DNA of 64,000 bases from Akkermansiaceae bacterium UBA956 (GTDB taxonomy: Bacteria; Verrucomicrobiota; Verrucomicrobiia; Verrucomicrobiales; Akkermansiaceae), in assembly GCA_002293145.1 (NCBI GenBank), contig DBCO01000019.1, forward strand, positions 39,743-103,742. Direction: 5' to 3'. How positions within the stretch are numbered: the stretch's first letter is position 1; every line of letters starts with the position of its first letter. Under the pieces are notes generated by a model. That model was not told the origin of the DNA. It did no database searches and saw only the letters and a list, made by a program, of their open reading frames with translations. This document shows, piece after piece, positions 51,780 to 61,508 of this stretch. A program made the position numbers and the translations under genes.

Positions 51780-53672
51780 ATGTACGATAAAAAAACATGG
51801 GTCGTCATCACCCTTTGCAGCCTGATCATTGGCTACTCATTTTACGATTCATCGAAAAAAGCCGGCATCCTCGCCGAGCAGCGCGCGGAGCAAGCTCGCA
51901 TCGAAGCTTTCAACAAAAAAGCAACTGACGAGGCGCAAGCAAAAGTCGCAGCGGAGAACCCTGCCGCAGTCGTAGAAGCTGAGAAAGCAACTCCGGCTCC
52001 TGTCGTTGTTGCCGAAAACATCATCGCACTCGATACCACAGAGGTCTCCTTCGTGCTCACCAACAAGGGCGGTGGAGTTAAGCATGCCGTTCTGAAAAAC
52101 GAGTATGAGATCGGCGACAAAAAAATCCCGATCCACATCAATCAAGGTGGCGCCAATCCCGTCGGAGCGCTCACTCGCGGAGCATTCACCACCGATGCTT
52201 TGGTTTACGAATACAAAGCGGATCAATCCAACTCAGGAAAATCTGCCGTCTTCGTCGCCAAAAGCCCTGAAGGTTTGCTAATCAAAAAAATCTACAGCAT
52301 TCAAGAAGACCAAAGCGCACCCGGAGCAGCTTATTTGCTGAACTTTGATGTGATCATTGAGAATGATCTAGATACCCCCATCGCACTGAATCAATGGACA
52401 CTAGCGCTCGGCTCCACAGGCCCGATCCACGCCAAGGAATGGCCCGATCAAACAACCTTCTTTTTCCATGATGGCAGCAGCTATGACTACGTCGCGGCGA
52501 CTAAATTTGCCGGTGGCTGGATTAGCGATGAAAAACTCTCCGACGAGCGTCAACTAGCAGCAGCCAAGCTGGCCGGTGTTTGCGATCAGTTTTTCACCAT
52601 CGCGCTCCAACCAAAAGCACCTTTCGCCAGCAGCGTAATCGCCTCCACCTACGATGTGCGTTTCCCCAATGTTGAGAAGCCACTCAAAGGTCTCTCCTCG
52701 CATTTACGCATGCCTACTGTAACCCTTGCCAAGGGTGAGCAAAACAAAAACAGCTTCCAAATCTACATGGGGCCCAAGGATAACAACATGCTGCGCAAAA
52801 TGGGCAGCGAGTGGGGAGAGATCATGAACTACGGTTGGTTTTCACCCATTAGCCGCTTGCTCAACTGGACCCTGCACTGGATTCACGCGGCGATCTCCAA
52901 AATGTCCGATGTCTGGTCGTGGGGCATTTCGATTGTGATCCTCACACTCGTCGTCCGCACCGCCATTTGGCCGCTCTACAATAAATCGAATCGCTCGATG
53001 AAGCGCATGGCCAAGCTCAAGCCTGAAATGGACAAGCTCAAGGAGAAATACTCGGCTGATCCTGCCAAAATGAATCAAGAGGTGATGAAGATGTATAAAA
53101 AATACGGAGTCAACCCCATTGGTGGCTGCCTCCCGATGCTTCTCCAGATCCCCATTTTCTTCGGATTCTATCGCATGCTCCAGTATGCCGTTGAACTGCG
53201 TCACGAGCCATTCCTCGGCTGGGTCACCGACCTTTCTCAGCCTGATACCATTGGCTACTTCATGGGCTTCCCCATCAATATTTTGCCCATCATCATGACC
53301 TTCACCAGCTTCGCCCAGATGGCGATGATGCCCAAGACCGGCGACAAAATGCAGCAGCGCTTGATGATGTTCATGCCCTTTATGTTCCTCATTTTCTGCT
53401 ACTCCTTCGCCTCCGCTCTAGCACTCTACTGGACCACGCAAAACATTTTCACCATTTTCCAGACATGGATCACCGCGAAAATGCCCGAGCCCAAGCTTGT
53501 CGAAAAACCAGTAGATCCAACCAAGCCGAAGAAGAAAACTTTCATGGAGAAAATGATGGAAAAGCAAGAAGAATTGCAGCGTGCGCAAGCTGCCAAAGCA
53601 CGTGGTGAGTCTTCTGACATGCGCGATGTCACGCCGACTAAAAAACCACGACCGCCCAAAACAGGCGGTTGA
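51780..53672 (+). CDS. yidC: Membrane protein insertase YidC
   Basis: YidC inserts proteins into the inner membrane, with or without SecYEG. The 630-residue protein has the Gram-negative layout: an N-terminal helix (about 8-24), a large periplasmic beta domain (about 70-350, with TTEVSFVLTNKGGGVKHAVLKN), then five membrane segments in WGISIVILTLVVRTAIWPLYNKS, MQIPIFFGFYR-like segments, and the coiled region KMYKKYGVNPIGGCLPMLLQ. The last 60 residues are a basic tail. An Ala-rich charged segment (about 30-75) links helix and periplasmic domain. It is followed by secA after about 100 bases. Confidence 0.96.
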   Translation: MYDKKTWVVITLCSLIIGYSFYDSSKKAGILAEQRAEQARIEAFNKKATDEAQAKVAAENPAAVVEAEKATPAPVVVAENIIALDTTEVSFVLTNKGGGVKHAVLKNEYEIGDKKIPIHINQGGANPVGALTRGAFTTDALVYEYKADQSNSGKSAVFVAKSPEGLLIKKIYSIQEDQSAPGAAYLLNFDVIIENDLDTPIALNQWTLALGSTGPIHAKEWPDQTTFFFHDGSSYDYVAATKFAGGWISDEKLSDERQLAAAKLAGVCDQFFTIALQPKAPFASSVIASTYDVRFPNVEKPLKGLSSHLRMPTVTLAKGEQNKNSFQIYMGPKDNNMLRKMGSEWGEIMNYGWFSPISRLLNWTLHWIHAAISKMSDVWSWGISIVILTLVVRTAIWPLYNKSNRSMKRMAKLKPEMDKLKEKYSADPAKMNQEVMKMYKKYGVNPIGGCLPMLLQIPIFFGFYRMLQYAVELRHEPFLGWVTDLSQPDTIGYFMGFPINILPIIMTFTSFAQMAMMPKTGDKMQQRLMMFMPFMFLIFCYSFASALALYWTTQNIFTIFQTWITAKMPEPKLVEKPVDPTKPKKKTFMEKMMEKQEELQRAQAAKARGESSDMRDVTPTKKPRPPKTGG

Positions 53673-53776
53673 TCAGCGTTCCATTTCCCCCATTCTTCCG
53701 TGCAATATTCCTTGCACTTATGCACATTCGCATTACTCTCCGGCAACAAACTTCCCGCTAACAATTTTCTTATTTT

Positions 53777-56700
53777 ATGATCAAATGGATTCTTCAAAAA
53801 ATCGTCGGCAACAAAAACCAACGAGAAATCCGCCGCATTCGCCCGGTGGTAGCGCGCATTAATGAAATTGAAGAAGCCCTTCAGCGCGAGCCTGAGGAAA
53901 AACTTCGCGAGTTGTCACTAAAGTGGCGAGATCATCTATCCCGCTATCACGATCTCAAAGCTCCTGCTAAGCCAACGCTTTATCGCATGGCTGCCGACGA
54001 ACTCAAGGAAGTAGCGCTCGACATCGAGTCACGCTTCGCCCGCATGCGTGATGAATTCCCTGAACTCCCCGCCAGCATCGAGCCGACACCTGAATCGATC
54101 GAGGCGGCGAAGGAGGCATTCCGCTCCATCGAGCCGAGCTTCCGCGAACGCCGCGCGAAGTATCTGGAACAAATATTGCCCGATGCCTACGCAGTCGTAA
54201 AAAATGGCGCACGCCGCATGTGCGGTCGGCAGATCACCGTTTGTGATCACACCTTGACTTGGGAAATGGTGCACTTCGATGTTCAGCTCATCGGTGGCAT
54301 TGCACTCCATCGCGGCATGATCGCCGAGATGCAAACGGGCGAAGGAAAAACTCTGGTGGCTACCCTACCCGTCTATCTGAATGCCCTAACCGGATTAGGC
54401 GTTCATATCGTTACCGTCAATGATTACCTTGCTCGCCGTGACTCGGAATGGATGGGCTCACTCTACCAATACCTCGGCCTCAGCGTTGGCTGCATCCAGA
54501 ATCAGATGCATCCACAGGATCGTAGTGAGCAATACGCCTGCGATATCACCTACGGCACCAACTCCGAATTCGGCTTCGACTACCTGCGCGACAACGGCAT
54601 GGCGAACACCGTCGATGAACAAGTGCAACGCGTACATTACCTCGCCGTGATCGACGAGGTCGACTCGATCTTGATCGATGAAGCTCGGACTCCGCTCATC
54701 ATTTCGGGCCCAGCCACTGTTTCCTCCCATCAATACGATACCTACAAGCCGCTGATCGATCGCTTGGTGAAAAAACAAACCGAGCTGTGCAACGAACTGG
54801 CAGCCGAAGCCAAAGCAAAACTCGATACCGGAGACAAAGAAGATGCCGGACGTGCTCTGTTCAAACTCAAACTGGGGCAACCGCGCAACCGTCAATTTAT
54901 GCGCTTGATGGAAGAACCCGAAAACCGTCGCTTGCTCGAAAAAACTGAGCTTTCGTTCTATCAGGATGCCCAAAAACGCGAGCTGTTTGCAATCAAAGAA
55001 GAACTGTATTTCACCATCGATGAAAAAGCCAACGATGCGGACCTAATGGAAATGGGGCGCAATTTCCTCGCGCCAAACGATGCCGACGCTTTCGTTTTAC
55101 CAGACCTCGGAACCGCTTACGCCGAGATCGATGCCGACCCCAAACTGACCGATGAAGATCGCTTTTCTCGCAAGGAAGCCCTGCAATCCAAGCTCGATGT
55201 TCAGGGTGAAAAAATGCACAATATTTCCCAGCTCCTCAAGGCCTACTGCATCTATGAAAAAGACGTGCAGTATGTCATCACCGAAGGCAAAGTCGTCATC
55301 GTCGATGAAAATACTGGACGTGAAATGCCCGGTCGCCGCTGGTCCGATGGCCTGCACCAAGCAGTGGAAGCCAAAGAAGGCTGCAACATTGAGCGCGAGA
55401 CGCAAACCTACGCAACAATCACCATTCAAAACTATTTCCGTCTCTACGAAAAACTCGCAGGCATGACCGGCACCGCCGAAACTGAAGCGGCTGAGTTTTC
55501 TGACATTTACAAACTCGACGTCCTACCGATTCCGACAAACCAGGCAAATTCTCGCGTCGATCTCAACGACCAAGTTTTCAAAACACGCCGCGAAAAATTC
55601 AACGCCGTAGTGAAAAAAATCGCCGAAGCCCACGAAAAGGGTCAGCCAGTTCTGGTTGGCACCGCATCCGTGGATGCCTCCGAAACACTGAGCCGGTTGC
55701 TCAAGCGCGAGAAGATCGAGCACGCAGTTCTCAATGCTAAGTATCACCGTCAAGAAGCGGAAATCATTTCCAACGCCGGACAACGCAATGCCGTCACGGT
55801 TTCCACCAACATGGCTGGTCGTGGAACGGATATTAAATTAGGCGCAGGAGTAGCAGATCTCGGTGGACTTTTTGTGATCGGCACCGAGCGTCACGAATCA
55901 CGCCGCGTTGATCGCCAGTTGCGCGGACGTTGCGCCCGTCAAGGCGATCCAGGTTTGTCTCAGGCATATCTTTCTTTCGAAGATGACCTGATGCGTAACT
56001 TCGCTGCCGCCGAGCGCATGACGCAAATGATGGAACGTTTCGGCATGGAAGACGGCGAGGCTCTGGAGCACTCTTGGCTCAACCGCTCTGTTGAGACTGC
56101 ACAGAAGCGCGTCGAACAGCGCAACTACATTTGGCGCAAACGCGTTCTTGATTTTGATGACGTCATGAACAAGCAACGCGAAGTCGTTTACGGCTATCGC
56201 AATGAAGTGCTCTCCACCGAATCACCTCGTGATCTCGTGACAGAAATCATCGAGAAAGTCATTCCTGCAAATGTTACAGGTTACTTTGCAGATCGCGATG
56301 ACAACTCGCCCGACCTGACCGAGCTATTCCATTGGATTCAAGGAAATCTTCCCGTGCGTGCCTCGCTCGATGAAATTCAGAGCGCTAAAACACCCGATCA
56401 AATCACAGATTTGCTGGTGCAGCGAGTGAAAGACGCTTACGTTATCCGCACCACCAATTTGCCACCCGAGATCATGGAGCAAGAAGAACGCCGTATGGTT
56501 CTCGCCGCGATCGACAAGCAATGGCAAGCACATCTTTACAACATGGATGCCCTGCGCGAAGGGGTTTACCTCCGTGCGCAAGGCCAGAAAGATCCTTTGG
56601 TCGAATACAAAAATGAAGCCTACAACTTGTTCGTCGAGCTCATGGGTAACATTGAGCAAGAAGCCTTCCACAACTTGTTCCGCTCTGCCGCAGCCATCGA

Positions 56701-56959
56701 GGCCTTCCTTAACCAACTGCAAAGCGCGCCGCGCCAAATGCAAACTAGCGATGAAATCGGCCACGATAACATCGCCCGCACGGGCCCCGTCAGCGCCGCA
56801 CTTATGCCCTCGCCTGAAGGCACACAAATCAAGCTAAACTTGCCAAAGCGCCGCCCGAGTTTTGACATTGCCACTTCTGGTCGTAATGCCCCCTGCCCAT
56901 GCGGTTCGGGTAAAAAATTCAAGCAATGCTGCGGACAAGAGCCTGAGGCGGAGGCTTGA
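53777..56959 (+). CDS. secA: Protein translocase subunit SecA (enlarged form)
   Basis: SecA is the ATPase motor that drives preproteins through SecYEG. At 1060 residues it is longer than the 850-900 of E. coli or Bacillus SecA. The start GNKNQREIRRIRPVVARINEIE is typical; an insertion of about 80 residues (about 55-130) and a short one near 152-165 precede Walker A MQTGEGKT (186-193). DEVDSILIDEARTPLIISG, TNMAGRGTDIKLG and RQLRGRCARQGDPG are intact. A further insertion lies in the preprotein-binding region (about 325-450). The C-terminus has the zinc motif APCPCGSGKKFKQCCG, which binds zinc and SecB. Confidence 0.97.
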   Translation: MIKWILQKIVGNKNQREIRRIRPVVARINEIEEALQREPEEKLRELSLKWRDHLSRYHDLKAPAKPTLYRMAADELKEVALDIESRFARMRDEFPELPASIEPTPESIEAAKEAFRSIEPSFRERRAKYLEQILPDAYAVVKNGARRMCGRQITVCDHTLTWEMVHFDVQLIGGIALHRGMIAEMQTGEGKTLVATLPVYLNALTGLGVHIVTVNDYLARRDSEWMGSLYQYLGLSVGCIQNQMHPQDRSEQYACDITYGTNSEFGFDYLRDNGMANTVDEQVQRVHYLAVIDEVDSILIDEARTPLIISGPATVSSHQYDTYKPLIDRLVKKQTELCNELAAEAKAKLDTGDKEDAGRALFKLKLGQPRNRQFMRLMEEPENRRLLEKTELSFYQDAQKRELFAIKEELYFTIDEKANDADLMEMGRNFLAPNDADAFVLPDLGTAYAEIDADPKLTDEDRFSRKEALQSKLDVQGEKMHNISQLLKAYCIYEKDVQYVITEGKVVIVDENTGREMPGRRWSDGLHQAVEAKEGCNIERETQTYATITIQNYFRLYEKLAGMTGTAETEAAEFSDIYKLDVLPIPTNQANSRVDLNDQVFKTRREKFNAVVKKIAEAHEKGQPVLVGTASVDASETLSRLLKREKIEHAVLNAKYHRQEAEIISNAGQRNAVTVSTNMAGRGTDIKLGAGVADLGGLFVIGTERHESRRVDRQLRGRCARQGDPGLSQAYLSFEDDLMRNFAAAERMTQMMERFGMEDGEALEHSWLNRSVETAQKRVEQRNYIWRKRVLDFDDVMNKQREVVYGYRNEVLSTESPRDLVTEIIEKVIPANVTGYFADRDDNSPDLTELFHWIQGNLPVRASLDEIQSAKTPDQITDLLVQRVKDAYVIRTTNLPPEIMEQEERRMVLAAIDKQWQAHLYNMDALREGVYLRAQGQKDPLVEYKNEAYNLFVELMGNIEQEAFHNLFRSAAAIEAFLNQLQSAPRQMQTSDEIGHDNIARTGPVSAALMPSPEGTQIKLNLPKRRPSFDIATSGRNAPCPCGSGKKFKQCCGQEPEAEA

Positions 56960-57029
56960 TATCCAGCGAGGGTGGTTGAAAGTGGATTTACTTATGTCCC
57001 TCTAACTTGTGATCTTTGGGAATGAGTTA

Positions 57030-57048
57030 AAGGGATTGCAAATCCCTT
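57030..57048 (+). terminator. Hairpin downstream of secA, possible terminator
   Basis: AAGGGATT (57030-57037) and AATCCCTT (57041-57048) form a perfect 8-base stem with a 3-base loop, 71 bases after the secA stop. Only CTCCTTCT follows, not a true T tract. Confidence 0.3.
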
Positions 57049-57117
57049 CTCCTTCTAGTGATTTTGTGAAGAAAACGCTTTCCCGCTTGGCGTGGATGCA
57101 TTACGCTGCGCCCCGCT

Positions 57118-58473
57118 ATGTGGAAAGGTCGTTTTACGCAAGATACGTCAAGTTTGGTCCAGCAGTTTGGAGAATCTGTGTCGTATGATTGGCGACTTTT
57201 CCCTCATGATATCGCAGGTTCCATCGCCCATGCTCGTGCACAAAAGCATGCTGGATTTTTGACCGATGAGGAGTTTTCTGCAATCGAGAATGGACTGCTC
57301 GCAATCCGCAAAGACATCGAAGACGGAAATTTCGAGTTCAAGACTTCGTTGGAAGACATTCACATGAATATCGAAGCCGAGCTGACTCGCCGCATTGGCC
57401 CCGCAGGTGCGAAACTCCACACAGCCCGCTCGCGGAACGATCAGGTGGCTACGGATACTCGTCTGTATTGTCGTGCTCAGGTTGACTCGCTCGTTGAGTC
57501 GATGAAAAACTTGCAACGCGCACTCTTGGATCGGGCTGATGTGTATGCAGATACCGTAATGCCTGGTTACACACACTTGCAACGCGGACAACCAGTGACG
57601 GCAGGTCATCATTTTCTTGCTTACGTAGAAATGTTAGATCGCGATGTTTCTCGCCTGCTCGACGCCCGTAAGCGCTTGAACATTTCCCCTCTTGGCTCTG
57701 GTGCTCTTGCTGGTTCTACAATCAATCTAGACCGCCATGCGATCGCACAAGAACTCGGCTTTGACGGTGTGACCACCAACTCAATGGACGCCATAGCCGA
57801 TCGCGACTACATTGCCGAAATCATTTTTGTCATCGCTCTCTGCGGCGTACATCTTTCTCGTCTGAGCGAGGATTTGATTTTATGGTGTAGTGCGGAATTT
57901 TCCTTCGCCCACCTCGCCGATGCTCACACCACAGGCTCATCGTTGATGCCGCAGAAAAAAAACCCAGATGTTTGCGAACTAACACGGGGCAAGACAGGGC
58001 GACTGATGGGAAATCTTGTCGCCATTCTCACCGCGATTAAAGGACTACCGCTGACATACAATCGAGATCTGCAAGAGGATAAGGAGCCACTTTTCGATTC
58101 GATCGATACGCTTCATCTCGCACTCACCGTGAACACGGAGATGATTCTAGCAATGACGATGCGTGTGGATCATTGTGCCGCTGCAGCTGCTGATCCGATG
58201 TTGCTCGCGACCGATCTCGCCGATTACCTCGTGAAAAAAGGTGTTCCATTCCGGCATGCTCATGAGCTCGTGGGTAAAGCCGTAGCTGAAGCGATTGCAA
58301 GTAAGACACCGCTTGATAAACTCGATCTCACCAAAATCAGCGAGCACTACAGAAACGACACGGCCGAAATTTTTCAACTCAGCCGCGCGCTCAAAGCTCG
58401 CACCAACCCCGGTTGCCCCAACCCAGAAATTGTGCGCCAACAAATTTCTCGCTGGCAGGCACAACTTGCCTAA
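57118..58473 (+). CDS. argH: Argininosuccinate lyase
   Basis: ArgH splits argininosuccinate into arginine and fumarate, the last step of arginine synthesis. The 451-residue protein opens MWKGRFTQDTSSLVQQFGESVSYD, contains GAKLHTARSRNDQVATDTRL and GYTHLQRGQPVTAGHHFLAYVEM, and carries the fumarase/lyase signature GSSLMPQKKNPD, whose serine is catalytic. The length matches the family. It stands alone among arginine genes; the RibD-like gene follows 9 bases later and may be co-transcribed. Confidence 0.96.
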   Translation: MWKGRFTQDTSSLVQQFGESVSYDWRLFPHDIAGSIAHARAQKHAGFLTDEEFSAIENGLLAIRKDIEDGNFEFKTSLEDIHMNIEAELTRRIGPAGAKLHTARSRNDQVATDTRLYCRAQVDSLVESMKNLQRALLDRADVYADTVMPGYTHLQRGQPVTAGHHFLAYVEMLDRDVSRLLDARKRLNISPLGSGALAGSTINLDRHAIAQELGFDGVTTNSMDAIADRDYIAEIIFVIALCGVHLSRLSEDLILWCSAEFSFAHLADAHTTGSSLMPQKKNPDVCELTRGKTGRLMGNLVAILTAIKGLPLTYNRDLQEDKEPLFDSIDTLHLALTVNTEMILAMTMRVDHCAAAAADPMLLATDLADYLVKKGVPFRHAHELVGKAVAEAIASKTPLDKLDLTKISEHYRNDTAEIFQLSRALKARTNPGCPNPEIVRQQISRWQAQLA

Positions 58474-58482
58474 CATCTCGCC

Positions 58483-59121
58483 ATGGCCTTTACCGTGTCC
58501 GCCAACTTTGCGATCTCAGCTGATGGAAAAATCAGCAGTGATCCGCAACGTCCGTCGGGCTGGACCTCATCGCAAGACCATAAACGCTTGCTAGAGTTGC
58601 GTCGTAATGCCGATGCGATCATCGTCGGTCGTGGCACTCTTTGCGCGGATAACATGAGCCTGACGGTGCCTGATCAAACACCGCAACCACTGCGTTGCGT
58701 GGTCAGTCGGAAAGGAAATTTCAACGGCAATGAGAAGATTTTTCACAGCCACGGCGGTGACATTCATCTTCTTGTGACCAATGCTATTAGCTGCGATTTC
58801 GAGCGTGATAGTGTGACTTTACACTTTGCCAATCTAACAGATTTTATTGAAACACTGCATCGCGATCATGGTGTGAAACACATCCATTGCGAGGGCGGAG
58901 GCATGCTTTTGCGTGCTTTGTTAGATTACGATCTACTCGATACACTCCACCTGACATGGGCCGCGCACACATTGTTTGGCGGCACGAATGCGCCAACGAT
59001 CTCAGGACTAGACGACGGGATATTTTTTTCCAGTCGACACTTTTCGTTAGTGGAAATGATCGAGTCTGGTGCAGAAGGTGAATTGTTTCTCACCTACCAG
59101 CGCAACGATGCAGCAAAATAG
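58483..59121 (+). CDS. RibD C-terminal-like (DHFR-fold) reductase
   Basis: The 212-residue protein matches the reductase half of RibD: an opening VSANFAISADGKISSD, then DHKRLLELRRNADAIIVGRGTL, a CEGGGMLLRALLDYDLLDTLHLTW motif and HTLFGGTNAPTI. RibD reductases use NADPH to reduce a ribosylamino-pyrimidine in riboflavin synthesis; stand-alone relatives may act on other pteridines or pyrimidines. No deaminase half or rib gene is adjacent. It ends 4 bases from the convergent lipoprotein gene. The exact substrate is uncertain. Confidence 0.8.
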   Translation: MAFTVSANFAISADGKISSDPQRPSGWTSSQDHKRLLELRRNADAIIVGRGTLCADNMSLTVPDQTPQPLRCVVSRKGNFNGNEKIFHSHGGDIHLLVTNAISCDFERDSVTLHFANLTDFIETLHRDHGVKHIHCEGGGMLLRALLDYDLLDTLHLTWAAHTLFGGTNAPTISGLDDGIFFSSRHFSLVEMIESGAEGELFLTYQRNDAAK

Positions 59122-59125
59122 CCGA

Positions 59126-59287
59126 TCAATGCTCGGCTGGTTTTTCCTCGCCATGAGCTGCGTCTTCAGCATGTCCAGCATCGTGGGCACCATGAGAATG
59201 CAGGCGTTTGGTATCCTCAAATTTGTGACGTTCACAGGAAGTGATCGCGCATGCACCAAGAGCCAGCAGAAACAGAACGTTTTTCAT
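59126..59287 (-). CDS. Small His-rich lipoprotein
   Basis: From the ATG at 59287 (MKNVLFLLALGACAITSCER) this is a 53-residue protein. It has a lipoprotein signal with the acylated Cys at residue 18 (lipobox AITSC). The mature part of about 36 residues reads ERHKFEDTKRLHSHGAHDAG, then a tail rich in His, Glu and Ala with seven or more histidines. This suggests metal binding at the outer or inner membrane, but no family is assigned. It lies 62 bases downstream of lpxB on the same strand. I recall similar CERHxFE proteins in Verrucomicrobia, from memory only. Confidence 0.6.
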   Translation of the reverse strand: MKNVLFLLALGACAITSCERHKFEDTKRLHSHGAHDAGHAEDAAHGEEKPAEH

Positions 59288-59349
59288 CGCGGAGCTGTAA
59301 TAGCCGAGCATGCAGATGTTGGCAACACTGGAAACTCAATTTTTTCAAG

Positions 59350-60486
59350 TTATGCCTCTGCGCCTCCCAGCCACTCAGCCACGCGGGATGCAGCACGCTC
59401 GTGTGCACCCTCTCCGCCGAGCAAATCTGCCGTAATTTTCAGTTCATGAATCATCGCGGCGCGATAAGCTTCATCAAAAAGAAGTCGCTTCATTTCCGCC
59501 ACGATCAAAGTTGGATTAGCCTCGTCTTGGATCAACTCGCGCACCACAGATTTACCCGCGAGAATATTGACGAGACCAATGTATGGAATCTTGATCAACA
59601 TTTTGGCAAGATAGTATGTCGGAGCAGCCACCTTATACACGAGACAATTTGGCAATCCAAAGTATGCGGCCTCTAGGGTGGCTGTGCCACTTGCAATGAC
59701 GCCGCAGGCTGCTCGCTGCATAAGATGCAAGCTTCCACCATCAGTGACATTTACCACATGAGACAAGGCCGAATCCGCCACCAACTTGCGCATCATACCA
59801 GCAAGTTTCCCCGATGCCGCAGGAGCCTCGAAGCGCAGGTTCGGGCGCTCTGCGTGGAGCACTTTCGCACTCTCCAACATCGTAGGGAACAGTCGCGTCA
59901 CTTCGCGCTCGCGACTCCCAGGCAATAGGGCAACCAGTTCTGCATCCCGTGAAATTTTTTGCCGCTCCGCTTCCAGTTCATCGACCAACGGATGACCGAC
60001 AAAGGTCGTACGAAGACCCGCTGATGCGAAAATCTCTCGCTCAAATGGGAAAAGGCACATCATTTCATCGAGCAACTTCACCATCTTGGGAATGCGTCCA
60101 CGATTCCAAGCCCAAACTTGAGGGCTGATGTAGTAAACAATTTTCGTCTTGGGCAAACAAGCGCGCACGGCTTTAGCAAAGCGCAAATTAAAGCCAGGGT
60201 AATCAACAAGTAACAAGACATCGGGCTGCATTTGCTGGGCTTCAGCCAACATTTCGGCAAATTGCTGTTTGAACCATCCGTAGTGCTTGAGCACCTCCCA
60301 AAAACCCATCACAGCAGAATCCTCGACCCAATTGCGTAGGCCTTCATCTACGATGTCCTTCATTTGCGGACCACCCGCGCCGCGAATGGCGAGATCGGGA
60401 AAATTACGTCGCAATGAGCGCAGCAATCCCGCTCCATGCGCATCTCCGCTCAATTCCCCAACCACAATATACACAGATTTCGGCAT
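59350..60486 (-). CDS. lpxB: Lipid-A-disaccharide synthase
   Basis: LpxB joins UDP-diacylglucosamine and lipid X to make the lipid A disaccharide, a peripheral inner-membrane step. From the ATG at 60486 (MPKSVYIVVGELSGDAHGA) the protein has 378 residues. Diagnostic blocks are GELSGDAHGAGLLRSLR, IRGAGGPQM, VLLLVDYPGFNLRFAKAVR, KIVYYISPQVWAWNRGRI and the UDP-binding ASGTATLEAAYFGLPNCLVYK. It indicates a Gram-negative cell with lipopolysaccharide. The gene is divergent from a membrane TPR gene and followed by the small lipoprotein. Confidence 0.95.
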   Translation of the reverse strand: MPKSVYIVVGELSGDAHGAGLLRSLRRNFPDLAIRGAGGPQMKDIVDEGLRNWVEDSAVMGFWEVLKHYGWFKQQFAEMLAEAQQMQPDVLLLVDYPGFNLRFAKAVRACLPKTKIVYYISPQVWAWNRGRIPKMVKLLDEMMCLFPFEREIFASAGLRTTFVGHPLVDELEAERQKISRDAELVALLPGSREREVTRLFPTMLESAKVLHAERPNLRFEAPAASGKLAGMMRKLVADSALSHVVNVTDGGSLHLMQRAACGVIASGTATLEAAYFGLPNCLVYKVAAPTYYLAKMLIKIPYIGLVNILAGKSVVRELIQDEANPTLIVAEMKRLLFDEAYRAAMIHELKITADLLGGEGAHERAASRVAEWLGGAEA

Positions 60487-60596
60487 GCGCGCACAGGCTA
60501 GCAAGCACGAGCTCATCCGTCCACCTCCAAACATTGCGAAAAATTAAAATTCCGATTGATTTTACGGGAAAGAATCGGCATTATCTTGCGCGCAAC

Positions 60597-61469
60597 ATGA
60601 CTGAACAATCCACTGACCCCATACCCCTTGGAGAAATCCTTCAAGGACCCAGCCCGTTCGAGCAATTTCTAGAACGCAATCAAAAGCTCATCGCCGTGGC
60701 AGCGGTTGCCGTAGGCCTCGGCATTGGTGGATTTATGGTATATCGCACCATCGCAGCTGATACGGCTACCGCAGCTGGAGCAGCTCTCTCACAAGCCAAA
60801 GACATTGCTGATTTGGAGAAAGTCAAAACTGAATATGCCAACACGCCGTCGGCGGTCACGGCAGCTTTGCAAATTTCCGAAAAGCAATGGGCCAACAATC
60901 AACAAGATGAAGCCATATTAACACTGCGCGAAATTGTTGAAAAATTCCCACTTCATCCCGCGCACCTCATCGCTCAAAACGCCCTCGGTCACCGTCTGCT
61001 TGAGCAAGGCAAGACAGGTGATGCCGAACTCGCATTTCAAGCTGTCATCGATTCCCCATCCGGCGCCTTCCTCGCTCCCATGGCTATCATTTCACTCGGC
61101 GATATCGCGAGCAAAGGTGGCGACAAAGCCAAGGCCGAAGAATTATACAAAAAAGTCGGCGACAAATACAAGGAAAGCACCTTTACTACTCTCGCCATCG
61201 ATCGACTCAAATTCCTCAATTTTGTAGCTCCTAATGAAATCGAAGCTCCACCCGTCGTTTCCTCCCCACCAGCATCCATCACTCAGCCTGATCTTGCGCC
61301 AGCTTCAGCTAACCCCAATGGCAATCCGCTCTTGGAAACGCTGAATCAAAGCACATCAAAGCAAGACGACGCGAGCGAAAAAGAAGGCGCTTCACTTCCT
61401 CCCAAATCCGCGACTGAAAGCGATCTAGGAGAAGAAGTAGAAGAAGAAAGCCTACCTGACAAACAGTAA
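60597..61469 (+). CDS. Membrane-anchored TPR protein (YfgM-like)
   Basis: From the ATG at 60597 (MTEQSTDPIPLGEILQG) the protein has 290 residues; an upstream start would overlap lpxB's start region. A single membrane helix lies at about 31-50 (LIAVAAVAVGLGIGGFMVYR). After it come TPR-like helices: AALSQAKDIADLEKVKTEYA, QDEAILTLREIVEKFPLHP, LGHRLLEQGKTGDAELAFQAVI and DKAKAEELYKKVGDKYKES. This is the layout of YfgM, which helps secreted proteins with SecYEG. The C-terminal 70 residues are low-complexity and acidic. Bactofilin follows 39 bases later. Confidence 0.7.
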   Translation: MTEQSTDPIPLGEILQGPSPFEQFLERNQKLIAVAAVAVGLGIGGFMVYRTIAADTATAAGAALSQAKDIADLEKVKTEYANTPSAVTAALQISEKQWANNQQDEAILTLREIVEKFPLHPAHLIAQNALGHRLLEQGKTGDAELAFQAVIDSPSGAFLAPMAIISLGDIASKGGDKAKAEELYKKVGDKYKESTFTTLAIDRLKFLNFVAPNEIEAPPVVSSPPASITQPDLAPASANPNGNPLLETLNQSTSKQDDASEKEGASLPPKSATESDLGEEVEEESLPDKQ

Positions 61470-61508
61470 TTACTCATTTTCATCAATCACACCCTACGAG
61501 ACAAACAT

